From Pseudomonas sp. GM79 (lineage in GTDB: Bacteria > Pseudomonadota > Gammaproteobacteria > Pseudomonadales > Pseudomonadaceae): DNA of 64,000 nucleotides. The notes beneath the pieces are model-generated. The model was not told the DNA's origin and ran no database searches. It saw nothing but the letters and a program-made list of their open reading frames with translations. The stretch lies in NCBI RefSeq assembly GCF_000282495.1, contig NZ_AKJE01000108.1, positions 62,001 to 126,000 on the forward strand, given 5' to 3'. This document shows, one piece after another, positions 26,238 through 34,893 of this stretch; positions within the stretch are counted from its first letter, which is position 1; the number at the start of each line of letters is the position of its first letter. Both the position numbers and the translations under genes were made by a program.

Positions 26238-27306
26238 TTCCAGTAGCCGTTTAATCGGCGGCCGCCATAGAGTCGTCAGCGTGTCCAAACAGCACGAGCC
26301 CAGGTTTCTTGCCAAAGTCACCTAGTAATCGGGCGGCCGTCCGATTGCTTACCCAGTGATGCCAATTCAGGCGCGCATAACGTTTCATGCCGTGCAATGT
26401 GCGCGGTTTCGGTCGAAATAATCTCCCCGTCCGTTTACCGCTACTCGTAGTGGTGGACGGGTGTGGATGTCGACTTCGTCCCTCACGTTACGCAAACGGG
26501 TCCAATTCCAGGTTGGGTTTTTCCTATGAGCCTGAGTTTTTTTTGCGGGAGGTATCCCGCTCGTTGGGTGCATCGAGATTGCCTCGATTTCCTTCAACCA
26601 AGGATGAGGATTTGAGCCGGCGTTTACTGGAAGTCAGCATCCTGAAATTGAGTTTATTTGACTGGGGTATCAACTAAATAATGTCGAGGTGGAGGAATGA
26701 CTCCATTACGCCTGGTTTAGGCTAGTTATGTGGTGTTCAGCGAGCTGGATCCAAATTTTTACCTTGTGATGAATCATTTCAAGATGAACTCGATGAATGC
26801 CTTGCCTAGATAATATTGACATCCCTAAAAAATAGATCTAGCTTGTCTCTATGCAATGTCATGCGCTGGTTAGCAGACGCTGATGTGCTGCTCATAATAA
26901 AAATAAGATGGAGGCGAAAAGTGACTCTATTCGTGAAGTGCCATGTAGCCGTGCGTAAACCTGTTACACACGTCAAAATTGCCTATCCCGTGACCGCGTG
27001 GTCGCGCAGCAACGCCAATCTCTTTCTATTGTCCATCGCGCAGCACGCGCCTGCTGTAGCGGGATCCCCTGCTCAGCAGAGTTCCTTCATCCGCATTAAG
27101 CCCCGAGACCAATCCTTCTCCGTTGCACGGGCGAGGGTCGCCGGTTTCTCGAGTGCCTGGTCTTACGTATCACAAGCTTTGCACTGGTGCGAAGCGGGCC
27201 CTGTAGCTGCGGCCCGCTAATCCCGAACGGTTTTTATAGCGGCGATTGACCGTTGGGAATCCGATCGGTCCTTTGAGATAAGAAAAATAATAAGAGGGTG
27301 GCAACG
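26238..27306. other. 1.07-kb gene-poor interval with several hairpins
   Basis: Short open frames here (26387-26677, 26816-27220) have no ribosome site and unlikely composition, so I see no gene. The interval contains a near-palindrome AATCGGGCGGCCGTCCGATT (26327-26346), a long hairpin at 26427-26460, a perfect -35 TTGACA at 26816 with a poor -10, and the hairpin AGCGGGCC/GGCCCGCT at 27193-27218. It separates the catabolic operon from the envelope set and could carry the envelope operon promoter or a small RNA. Confidence 0.5.
26427..26460 (+). other. Strong RNA hairpin of unknown role
   Basis: CCGTCC (26427-26432) pairs with GGACGG (26455-26460), and ACCGCTAC (26437-26444) with GTAGTGGT (26447-26454), leaving a four-base bulge GTTT on one side. 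All fourteen pairs form in RNA, with one G-U wobble. No T tract follows, so it is not a standard terminator. Confidence 0.55.
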
Positions 27307-29037
27307 ATGGCTCGAAAAAAAGGTTCGGCCTACTGCGGTAGGTACGTCAAACAGACGATCTCAGTGTTGGCATGCTGCGGGCTGCCGTTTGCCGCATCGG
27401 CGTTTCAGCTGAATCTTGAAGATCCCGACTGGACTGCCCGGTGGGATAACACCCTTCGTTACAACGTGGGCATGCGGGCTCAAAAGCAGGACCAGAAGCT
27501 ACTTAACAACGCGAGCTACGACGATTCCGATTCAAAGTTCGATCGAGGTGACGTGGTCACAAATCGTATCGATGTGTTGAGTGAATTCGACTTCAAGTAC
27601 AAAAAACGGTATGGCGGGCGCGTCAGTGCAGCTGGTTGGTACGACGACGCCTACAGGGATACCGATGTGAAGTCCAACTCGGCGTTCTCGGTGCCAGGCC
27701 AAGGGAATACCAGTACAGCCTATCCGAACGCTCGGTATTCCTCATACACCAAACGTTGGAATCGCGGCCCGTCCGGGGAGCTTCTCGATGCGTTTGTGTT
27801 TGGCCGTTTCGATGTTGGGAGCGTGCCAGTGGATGGGCGATTGGGTCGTCATAACCTCTATTGGGGTGAATCGATTTTCTCATTCGTGCATGGCGTTTCT
27901 TACTCCCAGGGGCCGGTGGATCTTCGCAAGCTCGCCACCACACCGGGTATAGAGGCAAAAGAACTTTACTTGCCGCAGAACCAAATCTCTGGCGAAGCCC
28001 AATTGGCTGACAATTTCAGTGTGGGTGGGCAGTACTTCTTCGAATGGGATCCGTCGAGGTTACCTGATGGCGGGACCTATTTGGGCGCGGTCGACTTTTC
28101 CTCATTGGGCGGCAATACCTATGTGGTCAATCCTGCCGCGGCGGGGGCGACTGCATCCGCGTTCGGCCTGCCTGCCGGCTCAATCGCTCCAGTTCCTTTT
28201 CTAGGTGTACAAGACCGGCCCAAGAACAGTGGCGACTGGGGCGTCAAGGCAACCTGGCGTCCCGAGGTGTTGGACGGTGCACTCGGGTTCTACTACCGCG
28301 AGTATACCGATCGCTTCCCGCAGTACGTGTTAGGTGGCTTCCAGGAGTCGGGCCTTCCAACTGATTTGCGGTTGTCTTACCTGCGAAAAGCGAAGCTTGT
28401 AGGGGTCAGCCTCAGTAAGGAAGTTGGCGGTCTGAGTGTGGGGGCCGAAATGGTTTACCGCATGGACACTGGCTTGCTCAACGGCGGTTCAACGCTGGTT
28501 GGCGATGAGCCACGTGGTGACACTTTTCACGCCCTGGTTAACGTATTGGGGCTGATGCCCGGCAATGCCGCTTTCGACAGCGCCAGCTACGTGGCCGAGC
28601 TGACCTACAGTCGACTGCAAAAAGTGACGAGTAACAAAGAAAACTTCAGCGGCGTTGGCTATGGCGGTTGCCCGACCAACGACAAATGGGACGGTTGCGC
28701 AACACGTGACGCCTGGGGATTGGCACTGGCCTTTACGCCGACGTGGTACCAGGTTTTTCCCGGTATCGATCTCAAGGCACCGCTGTTTCTGCAGACGGGT
28801 TTGAAGGGGAATTCACCGGTGCCTTTCGGGGGCAATCAGGGGGCAGGCTCTTACAGCATCGGCCTGACCGCGGACGTGCGCAGCAAGTACAGCGTCAGCC
28901 TTCAGTACAACGGTTATCTGCTTAAGACCAAGGAAGGTGTTGTCAATGGTTTGCCAGCGGTGAGTTCAGTCAATGGCGTCGGTAACACCTTCGACGATCG
29001 TGGCTGGGTTTCACTCACCCTGAAAACCACATTCTGA
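27307..29037 (+). CDS. DUF1302 family outer-membrane protein
   Basis: The ATG at 27307 has GAGGGTG upstream and gives 576 residues. A signal peptide is visible (hydrophobic stretch ending PFAASA-FQ). The mature part begins FQLNLEDPDWTARWDNTLRYN, the typical DUF1302 opening, and the sequence alternates aromatic strands up to SLTLKTTF with terminal Phe, as in outer-membrane beta barrels. It is the first gene of a four-gene set with DUF1329, a YCF48-like protein and an MMPL transporter, which I recall recurring near catabolic genes for hydrophobic compounds. The exact function is unknown. Confidence 0.87.
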   Translation: MARKKGSAYCGRYVKQTISVLACCGLPFAASAFQLNLEDPDWTARWDNTLRYNVGMRAQKQDQKLLNNASYDDSDSKFDRGDVVTNRIDVLSEFDFKYKKRYGGRVSAAGWYDDAYRDTDVKSNSAFSVPGQGNTSTAYPNARYSSYTKRWNRGPSGELLDAFVFGRFDVGSVPVDGRLGRHNLYWGESIFSFVHGVSYSQGPVDLRKLATTPGIEAKELYLPQNQISGEAQLADNFSVGGQYFFEWDPSRLPDGGTYLGAVDFSSLGGNTYVVNPAAAGATASAFGLPAGSIAPVPFLGVQDRPKNSGDWGVKATWRPEVLDGALGFYYREYTDRFPQYVLGGFQESGLPTDLRLSYLRKAKLVGVSLSKEVGGLSVGAEMVYRMDTGLLNGGSTLVGDEPRGDTFHALVNVLGLMPGNAAFDSASYVAELTYSRLQKVTSNKENFSGVGYGGCPTNDKWDGCATRDAWGLALAFTPTWYQVFPGIDLKAPLFLQTGLKGNSPVPFGGNQGAGSYSIGLTADVRSKYSVSLQYNGYLLKTKEGVVNGLPAVSSVNGVGNTFDDRGWVSLTLKTTF

Positions 29038-29057
29038 GTCGCAGAGGAGGTATTGAT

Positions 29058-30449
29058 ATGAAAAAGTTCATTTTACCGTTCGCCTGGGGGCTGTGGATTG
29101 CATCCGCAAGCGTTGCCCAAGCGGCTGTGCCGGCTGATGAAGCCAAACAACTTGGCAGCGCACTCACGCCGTGGGGCGCGGAGGTAGCAGGTAACAAGGA
29201 TGGCAGCATCCCTGCCTATACCGGCGGCCTGAAAAAGTCGCCTGCGGAATTTAAGGAGGGCAGTGGGATTTATCCAGATCCGTATAAAGACGATAAACCA
29301 CTGTTCTCGATCACTTCCAAGAACATGGCGCAATACGCCGACAAGCTGACCGAGGGCCAGAAGGCGCTGCTCACACGTTATCCCGACTATAAAATGGACG
29401 TTTATCCGACTCGCCGGTCCGTGGCAATGCCACAAACGGTGCTCGATGCATCCGTCAAGAACGCCACACGCACGCAGACGACTGGTAACGGCGTTGGTAT
29501 CACTGGCGCCGAAGGGGGGACACCATTCCCAATACCCAAAACTGGCCACGAGGTGATGTGGAACCACCTTCTGGCTTACGGGGGCGATGTTGCGGAGTTC
29601 ACCTCCAGCAATTTCTACGTTGACCAGTCCGGTCGCAAGACCAGTACCGGGAACTCGGAAATGCGCTACGAGTATCCTTACTATCAGCCAGAGAATCCGG
29701 ATCGAAGCACCTATTACCTCAAGCAAAACACCAGTGCGCTAGAACCTGCGGCGCTGGCAGGGCAACAGTTCGTGATTCTCGATCCGCTTGACTTCACCAC
29801 CGGTGATCGCCGTGCCTGGCAGTATGTGCCTGGGCAACGTCGAGTCAAAGTGGCTCCGGAGCTGGCTTATGACACCCCGTTTCCAGCAGGTGCCGGTATG
29901 GTCACGCTGGATGATGTTGGGGTGTTTTCGGGGCGTATGGACCGTTACGACTTCAAGCTGATTGGCAAGAAAGAGGTGTATATCCCCTATAACCTCTACA
30001 AGCTTTATGGGGCGTTGCAGTCCAATAGTTTTGAGAAAGGGATGGAGGCTGTTGGATCACCCAAGTTTGTGAACCCCGAGTATATGCGCTGGGAATTGCA
30101 CCGTGTTTGGGTAGTAGAAGCCACCTTGTTGCCAGGCAAGCGCCATCTCTATTCGAAGCGGGTTTTCTACTGGGATGAGGACAATGCGGGCGCTGGTATG
30201 TCCGATCAATACGACAACGCCGGCAAGTTGCTGCGGGTCAACCTGACCATGTCGATCCAGCTCTATGACAAAGTTATTCCGTATGCGATCCCATGGCTGG
30301 TTTATGACCTTTCCAACAACGTCTATGTCATGTGCGGCATGCCGAGCAACGGACCGATCAAGGCAGGATTGAAAGGGCCTATGGCGGCGGATACCTGGAG
30401 CAAGGGTGACTGGTCTCCTGATGCAATCGCTGCGCGAGGAGTCCGTTAA
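29058..30449 (+). CDS. DUF1329 family exported protein
   Basis: The 463-residue protein starts with a clear signal peptide (MKKFILPF...ASVAQA-A) and shows the DUF1329 features: ADEAKQLGSALTPWGAE, GSIPAYTGGL, and the C-terminal LHRVWVVEATLLPGKRHLYSK block resembling an outer-membrane lipoprotein-sorting fold. It should be periplasmic or outer-membrane associated and may bind a hydrophobic ligand. It follows the DUF1302 gene by 20 bp, with AGGAGG as ribosome site. Confidence 0.88.
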   Translation: MKKFILPFAWGLWIASASVAQAAVPADEAKQLGSALTPWGAEVAGNKDGSIPAYTGGLKKSPAEFKEGSGIYPDPYKDDKPLFSITSKNMAQYADKLTEGQKALLTRYPDYKMDVYPTRRSVAMPQTVLDASVKNATRTQTTGNGVGITGAEGGTPFPIPKTGHEVMWNHLLAYGGDVAEFTSSNFYVDQSGRKTSTGNSEMRYEYPYYQPENPDRSTYYLKQNTSALEPAALAGQQFVILDPLDFTTGDRRAWQYVPGQRRVKVAPELAYDTPFPAGAGMVTLDDVGVFSGRMDRYDFKLIGKKEVYIPYNLYKLYGALQSNSFEKGMEAVGSPKFVNPEYMRWELHRVWVVEATLLPGKRHLYSKRVFYWDEDNAGAGMSDQYDNAGKLLRVNLTMSIQLYDKVIPYAIPWLVYDLSNNVYVMCGMPSNGPIKAGLKGPMAADTWSKGDWSPDAIAARGVR

Positions 30450-30451
30450 CC

Positions 30452-31594
30452 ATGATGGGTGAATGCACGATAGCGTGCCAATCGATGGCAGGGCCGAAAG
30501 GCGCAGGAATTGTCTCCTGGCTGACGAGGAAGTTTCCGACCTTCGTGTGGTGTGCTCTGTGGGTATTTGTGTTGCCGCTGGGTGCCGCGAGCGGTGGGCA
30601 GACGGTGCTCGAGCCAGTACAGGTTCCTGCAGTGAGCAGTCGCTTGGCCGCGGCAGCTCCGATAATCGCGGTGGCTACCGCCGGAACTCGAATCGTCGGG
30701 GTCGGCGTTCGGGGCCATATCGTGTATTCGGATAACCAGGGTCTGGAGTGGACGCAGGCACAAGTGCCGGTGAGTGTGGATTTGGTCAGCGTCCAGTTTC
30801 CGACTCCGCAGGTCGGTTGGGCCACGGGTCATGACGGCGTTGTGCTCAAAAGCATTGACGCCGGGAGTACCTGGCAGTTGGTGCTGGAGGGGCGGCGCGC
30901 GGCGCAACTCATGCTCGATTATTATGCGGCGCAGCCCGCTGACGATCCCCGCATGCAGGCTGCGCTCGCAGAGTCCCGGCGCTTTGTGAAGGAGCAGGGG
31001 GCCCGGCCCTTCCTTGATGTCTGGTTCAGCGATGCAAATGAAGGATTCATTGTTGGCGCATGGGGGCTGGTGCTGCACACCACGGACGCCGGAGCGACGT
31101 GGACACCTTGGCTGCATCTGGTCGACAACCCTGGTGCTGGGCATCTTTATGCGATTCGTTCCATAGGATCGGAGTTTTGGATCGCCGGCGATCAAGGCTT
31201 GTTGTTGAAGCTGGACTCTGCCAGTGGGCGCTTCATCAGCACTCAGCCACCGGAAGGCGGAAGCCTGTTTGGTGTGATCGGCACGCCAGACTTTGTGTTG
31301 GCTTATGGTCTGCTGGGTCGGGCCATTGTGTCGCGCGATGGTGGCAAAACGTGGGATCAATCATCCGGCCTTGGTTCGTCTTCGGTGACAGGGGGCGCTG
31401 TGCTTGTCGACGGGCGGGTAGTGCTGGTTGATGGCGGTGCCGGTCTGTGGGTCAGCGACGACAACGGCCGCAATTTTTCCGCGTGGCACATAGGCGCTGC
31501 GCGACCGTATACCGGAGTTGTCGATGCTGGTGGCAAGACCTTGGTCTTGGCCGGTCTTGGCGGCGTGCGCGCGCTTAGCAGCGTTACTCCTTGA
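30452..31594 (+). CDS. YCF48/BNR-repeat exported protein
   Basis: The 380-residue protein has an N-terminal hydrophobic export segment (FVWCALWVFVLPLGAASG) and then repeated beta-propeller blades with the YCF48/BNR pattern: GHIVYSDNQGLEWTQA, GVVLKSIDAGSTWQLV, GLVLHTTDAGATWTPW and AIVSRDGGKTWDQS. The start codon may lie a few residues further in. It begins 2 bp after the DUF1329 stop. It probably assembles with the MMPL transporter, as such pairs are usually adjacent. Confidence 0.84.
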   Translation: MMGECTIACQSMAGPKGAGIVSWLTRKFPTFVWCALWVFVLPLGAASGGQTVLEPVQVPAVSSRLAAAAPIIAVATAGTRIVGVGVRGHIVYSDNQGLEWTQAQVPVSVDLVSVQFPTPQVGWATGHDGVVLKSIDAGSTWQLVLEGRRAAQLMLDYYAAQPADDPRMQAALAESRRFVKEQGARPFLDVWFSDANEGFIVGAWGLVLHTTDAGATWTPWLHLVDNPGAGHLYAIRSIGSEFWIAGDQGLLLKLDSASGRFISTQPPEGGSLFGVIGTPDFVLAYGLLGRAIVSRDGGKTWDQSSGLGSSSVTGGAVLVDGRVVLVDGGAGLWVSDDNGRNFSAWHIGAARPYTGVVDAGGKTLVLAGLGGVRALSSVTP

Positions 31595-31610
31595 ATAGGC
31601 CTTTACAGAC

Positions 31611-34049
31611 ATGACTGCCGATATAAACCTCAATGCTATGCCTGTGGTGAAGCGGATTGAAGACTTTGACACTCAGTCAGGAAATTGGCTTGAGCGACTG
31701 ATCTTTAACAATCGCATTCCGGTGCTGCTGCTTTGCCTCGTGATCTCGATCTTGCTCGGCTGGCAGGCACTGCATTTGCGTGTGAATGCCAGTTATGAAC
31801 AGATGCTTCCCCAGTCGCATCCCTACATGCAGAACTACCTGGCTCACCTGCGGGATCTGAGTGCGCTGGGCAATACCGTGCGCATCTCCGTGGAGAACAC
31901 CGATGGCGATATCTTTGATCCGGCCTACCTGGAAGTGTTGGCCAAGGTGACAGATCAAGCCATGGTCACCAAGGGCGTCAACCGCGGCTGGGTAAAGTCG
32001 CTTTGGTTACCTACGGTACGTTGGACAGATGTGATTGCGGAAGGCTATGCCGGTGGACCGGTGATGCCGGATGGTTTCGACGGCTCACCCTTGATGATCG
32101 AGAAACTTCGGCTCAACGTGCAGCGTGCCAACCTCGTTGGCCAACTCGTGTCACCTGACCTTAAGTCGAGCATGATTGTGATACCGATGCTGGACTATGA
32201 TCCTGACACCGGAGAGCCGCTCAACTATGAGGAATTTGGTCGGACGGGGATTCAGGCTTTGCTTGCACTTCAGACCGACAAAATCAAGATTCATGCAGTT
32301 GGCTTCTCCGTGCTGATGGTCGAACTTATCCAGGGCCTCTATAAGGTCATGGTGTTTTTCGGGGCTGCGGTGGCCATCGCCGGGGTGATCATCTATTCCT
32401 ATAGTCGCTGTCTGCGCAGCACTTTCGTACTCGTCGGGGTATCGGTGCTTGGCGTGGTCTGGCTGTTGGGATTGATTGGGTTGCTCGGGCGCGAGTTGAA
32501 TCCTTATTCGATTCTGGTGCCGTTTTTGATCTTTGCCATTGGCATCAGTCATGGCGCACAGAAGATGAACGGGATCGCCCAGGACGTTGCTCGCGGTACG
32601 CACCGATACGTTGCGGCGCGTTATACGTTTCGCCGCCTGTTTCTGGCCGGCCTGACTGCGTTGTTGACCAATATCCTGGGCTTTGCAGTGCTGATGGTGG
32701 TGGATATTCCGGTCATTCGGGAGATGGCCTTTATCACCAGTGTTGGCGTAACGATATTGATTTTAACCAAGTTGGTGTTGATCCCTGTTGCCTTCTCCTA
32801 CATCGGTGTGAATCACCATGCAGCGATGCGCCGCCTGGCTCTGGATTCAGAGCAAGCGTCTGGACAAGGCTTGAAAGGGTTGGGGTTGGCCACCCTCACT
32901 CGCTTCACCGAGCGGCGCTGGGCTATAGCGGCCCTTGTGGTAGCGGCGGTGCTGGCCGGTTCAAGCTGGCTGATCAGTCGCGACTTGAAGGTTGGGGATT
33001 TAGATGCGGGAGCCCCCGAGCTATGGCCCGACTCGATTTACAACCGGGATGTCGACTTCGTGAACCGAAACTTTGGTTTATCGAGCGACCAGTTTGCAGT
33101 GATAGTCAAAACATCAAAGAACGGTGGTCAGGAGTACAGCACTCTCGTAGAAATGGATCGTCTCGGCTGGCTGTTGCAACAAGACCCGGACGTGCAGGGT
33201 GTGTCCTCGATTGCAGCGGATGTCCCGTTCGTCAACATGGGCCAGTTTGAAGCCAATCCTAAATGGCTCACCATTCCACGTAATAGCAACGCTGGCGTGG
33301 CGGTCTACAACATCTATACGCAACGCGGTCTTGAGTTGGTAAATGCCGATTACTCGGTTATGCCGGTTATTGCCTATCTGACGAACCATAAGGCTGAAAC
33401 ACTGGCCCGTATGCTGAAAATCGTCGAAGACTTCGCGCGGGCACATGACTCCGACAAAATACAGTTCCTGCCAATAGCAGGTACCGCCGGCGTCGAGGCT
33501 GTTACCAATACAGTAGTGCGCAAAGCGCATAGCGAAATGCTGTTATTGCTCTATAGCGCCGTGGCGTTGCTATGTTTTGTCACATTCCGCAACTGGCGAG
33601 CAGTGATCGTCGCACTCATTCCGCTGCTTATTACCGCAGTGGTTTGTGAGGCGTTGATGGTCAAGGCCGGTATCGGTTTGAAAGTGGCGACGCTACCCGT
33701 GCATGCACTCGGTGTTGGGGTTGGCGTCGACTACGCCCTCTACCTTCTTAGCGTGCAACTCGTCATGCAGCGTCAAGGTGCAACCCTGGCGCAGGCGTAT
33801 GGTGCAGCTGTAGGCTTTACCGGGAGAGTGGTTGCGTTAATTGGTATAACAATGGCTGCAGGGGTGATTACCTGGATGTGGTCTCCGATCAAGTTTCAGG
33901 CTGATATGGGGCTTTTGTTAGCGTTCATGTTCGTCTGGAACATGATCGGGGCTTTAGTGCTGATTCCAGCGCTGTCATATTTTTTGTTGCGGCGCGTCCG
34001 GCCAGTAGGTCCAATCCAGTTAAAGCCCCCGTCGCCGCATTGGATATAA
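31611..34049 (+). CDS. MMPL/RND-family transporter
   Basis: The 812-residue protein has the RND/MMPL arrangement: one helix near residue 35, a periplasmic domain, a five-helix block from about residue 245 containing AIGISHGAQKMNGIAQD, a second periplasmic domain (GDLDAGAPELWPDS), and a second helix block with ALGVGVGVDYALYLLS. This type moves lipids or other hydrophobic molecules across or from the inner membrane using proton flow. With the DUF1302, DUF1329 and YCF48 proteins it probably forms an envelope transport system. The ribosome site is weak, and MPVVKRIE at 31635 is an alternative start. Confidence 0.87.
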   Translation: MTADINLNAMPVVKRIEDFDTQSGNWLERLIFNNRIPVLLLCLVISILLGWQALHLRVNASYEQMLPQSHPYMQNYLAHLRDLSALGNTVRISVENTDGDIFDPAYLEVLAKVTDQAMVTKGVNRGWVKSLWLPTVRWTDVIAEGYAGGPVMPDGFDGSPLMIEKLRLNVQRANLVGQLVSPDLKSSMIVIPMLDYDPDTGEPLNYEEFGRTGIQALLALQTDKIKIHAVGFSVLMVELIQGLYKVMVFFGAAVAIAGVIIYSYSRCLRSTFVLVGVSVLGVVWLLGLIGLLGRELNPYSILVPFLIFAIGISHGAQKMNGIAQDVARGTHRYVAARYTFRRLFLAGLTALLTNILGFAVLMVVDIPVIREMAFITSVGVTILILTKLVLIPVAFSYIGVNHHAAMRRLALDSEQASGQGLKGLGLATLTRFTERRWAIAALVVAAVLAGSSWLISRDLKVGDLDAGAPELWPDSIYNRDVDFVNRNFGLSSDQFAVIVKTSKNGGQEYSTLVEMDRLGWLLQQDPDVQGVSSIAADVPFVNMGQFEANPKWLTIPRNSNAGVAVYNIYTQRGLELVNADYSVMPVIAYLTNHKAETLARMLKIVEDFARAHDSDKIQFLPIAGTAGVEAVTNTVVRKAHSEMLLLLYSAVALLCFVTFRNWRAVIVALIPLLITAVVCEALMVKAGIGLKVATLPVHALGVGVGVDYALYLLSVQLVMQRQGATLAQAYGAAVGFTGRVVALIGITMAAGVITWMWSPIKFQADMGLLLAFMFVWNMIGALVLIPALSYFLLRRVRPVGPIQLKPPSPHWI

Positions 34050-34470
34050 GGTTCTGTAACGGTTTGACAATCAGGAAGTGTGATCAATCAGAGTAGAGTT
34101 TCGGCCTTCCTCCTGACGCATCCGAGTCTGCGGTGGAGGAGGCTGTAACGCCTTGCGAGCCCATTGCCCAGGAGCTAGTGAGACGTATCAACCCGGTGAG
34201 CGGGGTGCGCCTGATGGCCTGGGATCAGTACCTCCATGGCGCAGCAATATACCCTTCTCATCTCAGCGCTTCGGCTGAAGGCGTCCACAATAATCTTCAT
34301 CGAGCCAGTCGAGCAATCTGCTCCGCTTGCGAATCTTGTCGCGTGCCTCAACGGCATGTCGCCCCTCTGTCTGGAGTCAGGTACCAATGCCAGCATGTGT
34401 GTGGCTGATTGATTCAAAACACTGCAATTTGGATAGGCAACAGCTTTTGGATGGGGAGGAGGGTGCGACG
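34050..34470. other. Interval without a supported gene
   Basis: No terminator with a T tract follows the MMPL gene. A GTG-started open frame at 34133-34408 has no ribosome site and no recognisable motif, and I leave it out. Confidence 0.4.
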
Positions 34471-34518
34471 ATGACGGATCGGGCACAGATTGTTGAAAAA
34501 AGAAGGGGGCGCCCATGA
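34471..34518 (+). CDS. 15-codon upstream ORF coupled to the zinc-ribbon gene
   Basis: ATG at 34471 follows a very strong GGAGGAGGG site. The frame encodes MTDRAQIVEKRRGRP and stops at TGA 34516-34518, overlapping the next ATG (ATGA). The arrangement suggests translation of a short basic leader coupled to the following gene. It is too short for family assignment. Confidence 0.45.
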   Translation: MTDRAQIVEKRRGRP

Positions 34519-34748
34519 TCTGTCTAATTTGTGCAGGACCCGCCGAGCGCATTATGTGTGATGGTGATTGGGAGGAACGAGACTGTCCATCCTGTGGGCA
34601 TTACCGGGTTTCTGATGCCCTCGTATTAACCTTGATGGAGCAGGGGCAGATTTTCGATGTGAGCAAAATGAGGGTTTGGCTTGCAGGCAAGCGCAGGGAT
34701 GGCGGGATACCTTCCATTGAGATCCATGAAGCGCTGCTGATGCCATAA
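34515..34748 (+). CDS. Small zinc-ribbon-like protein, function unknown
   Basis: The 77-residue protein begins MICLICAGPAERIMC and has a second pair in ERDCPSCGHYRV, so two Cys-x2-Cys knuckles could bind zinc. The rest is helical (SDALVLTLMEQGQIFDVSKMRVWLAGKR). Small proteins of this shape are, as I recall, common in Pseudomonas genomes without known function. The start is coupled to the 15-codon ORF upstream. Confidence 0.7.
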   Translation: MICLICAGPAERIMCDGDWEERDCPSCGHYRVSDALVLTLMEQGQIFDVSKMRVWLAGKRRDGGIPSIEIHEALLMP

Positions 34749-34893
34749 GCCAGCGCTTCCTGCTGTGTAGGCTTGTCACCAATGGATGAAAGTGCCGCCC
34801 CACAGAGCGCATGCCTAACCAGGGATCACCGACCTGGAAAATGCCCGTGAACTGTTCAACCAGGCGATAGGCTAGCGCTGTCGGTGAAGTTTT

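Noticed and set aside
26545..26560. Hairpin GCGGGA/TCCCGC as terminator
   Set aside because: The T run precedes the hairpin on plus and reads as A after it on minus, the wrong order for termination.
26387..26677. 96-codon plus-strand frame in the gene-poor interval
   Set aside because: No ribosome site, crosses a strong hairpin, and composition does not look like protein.
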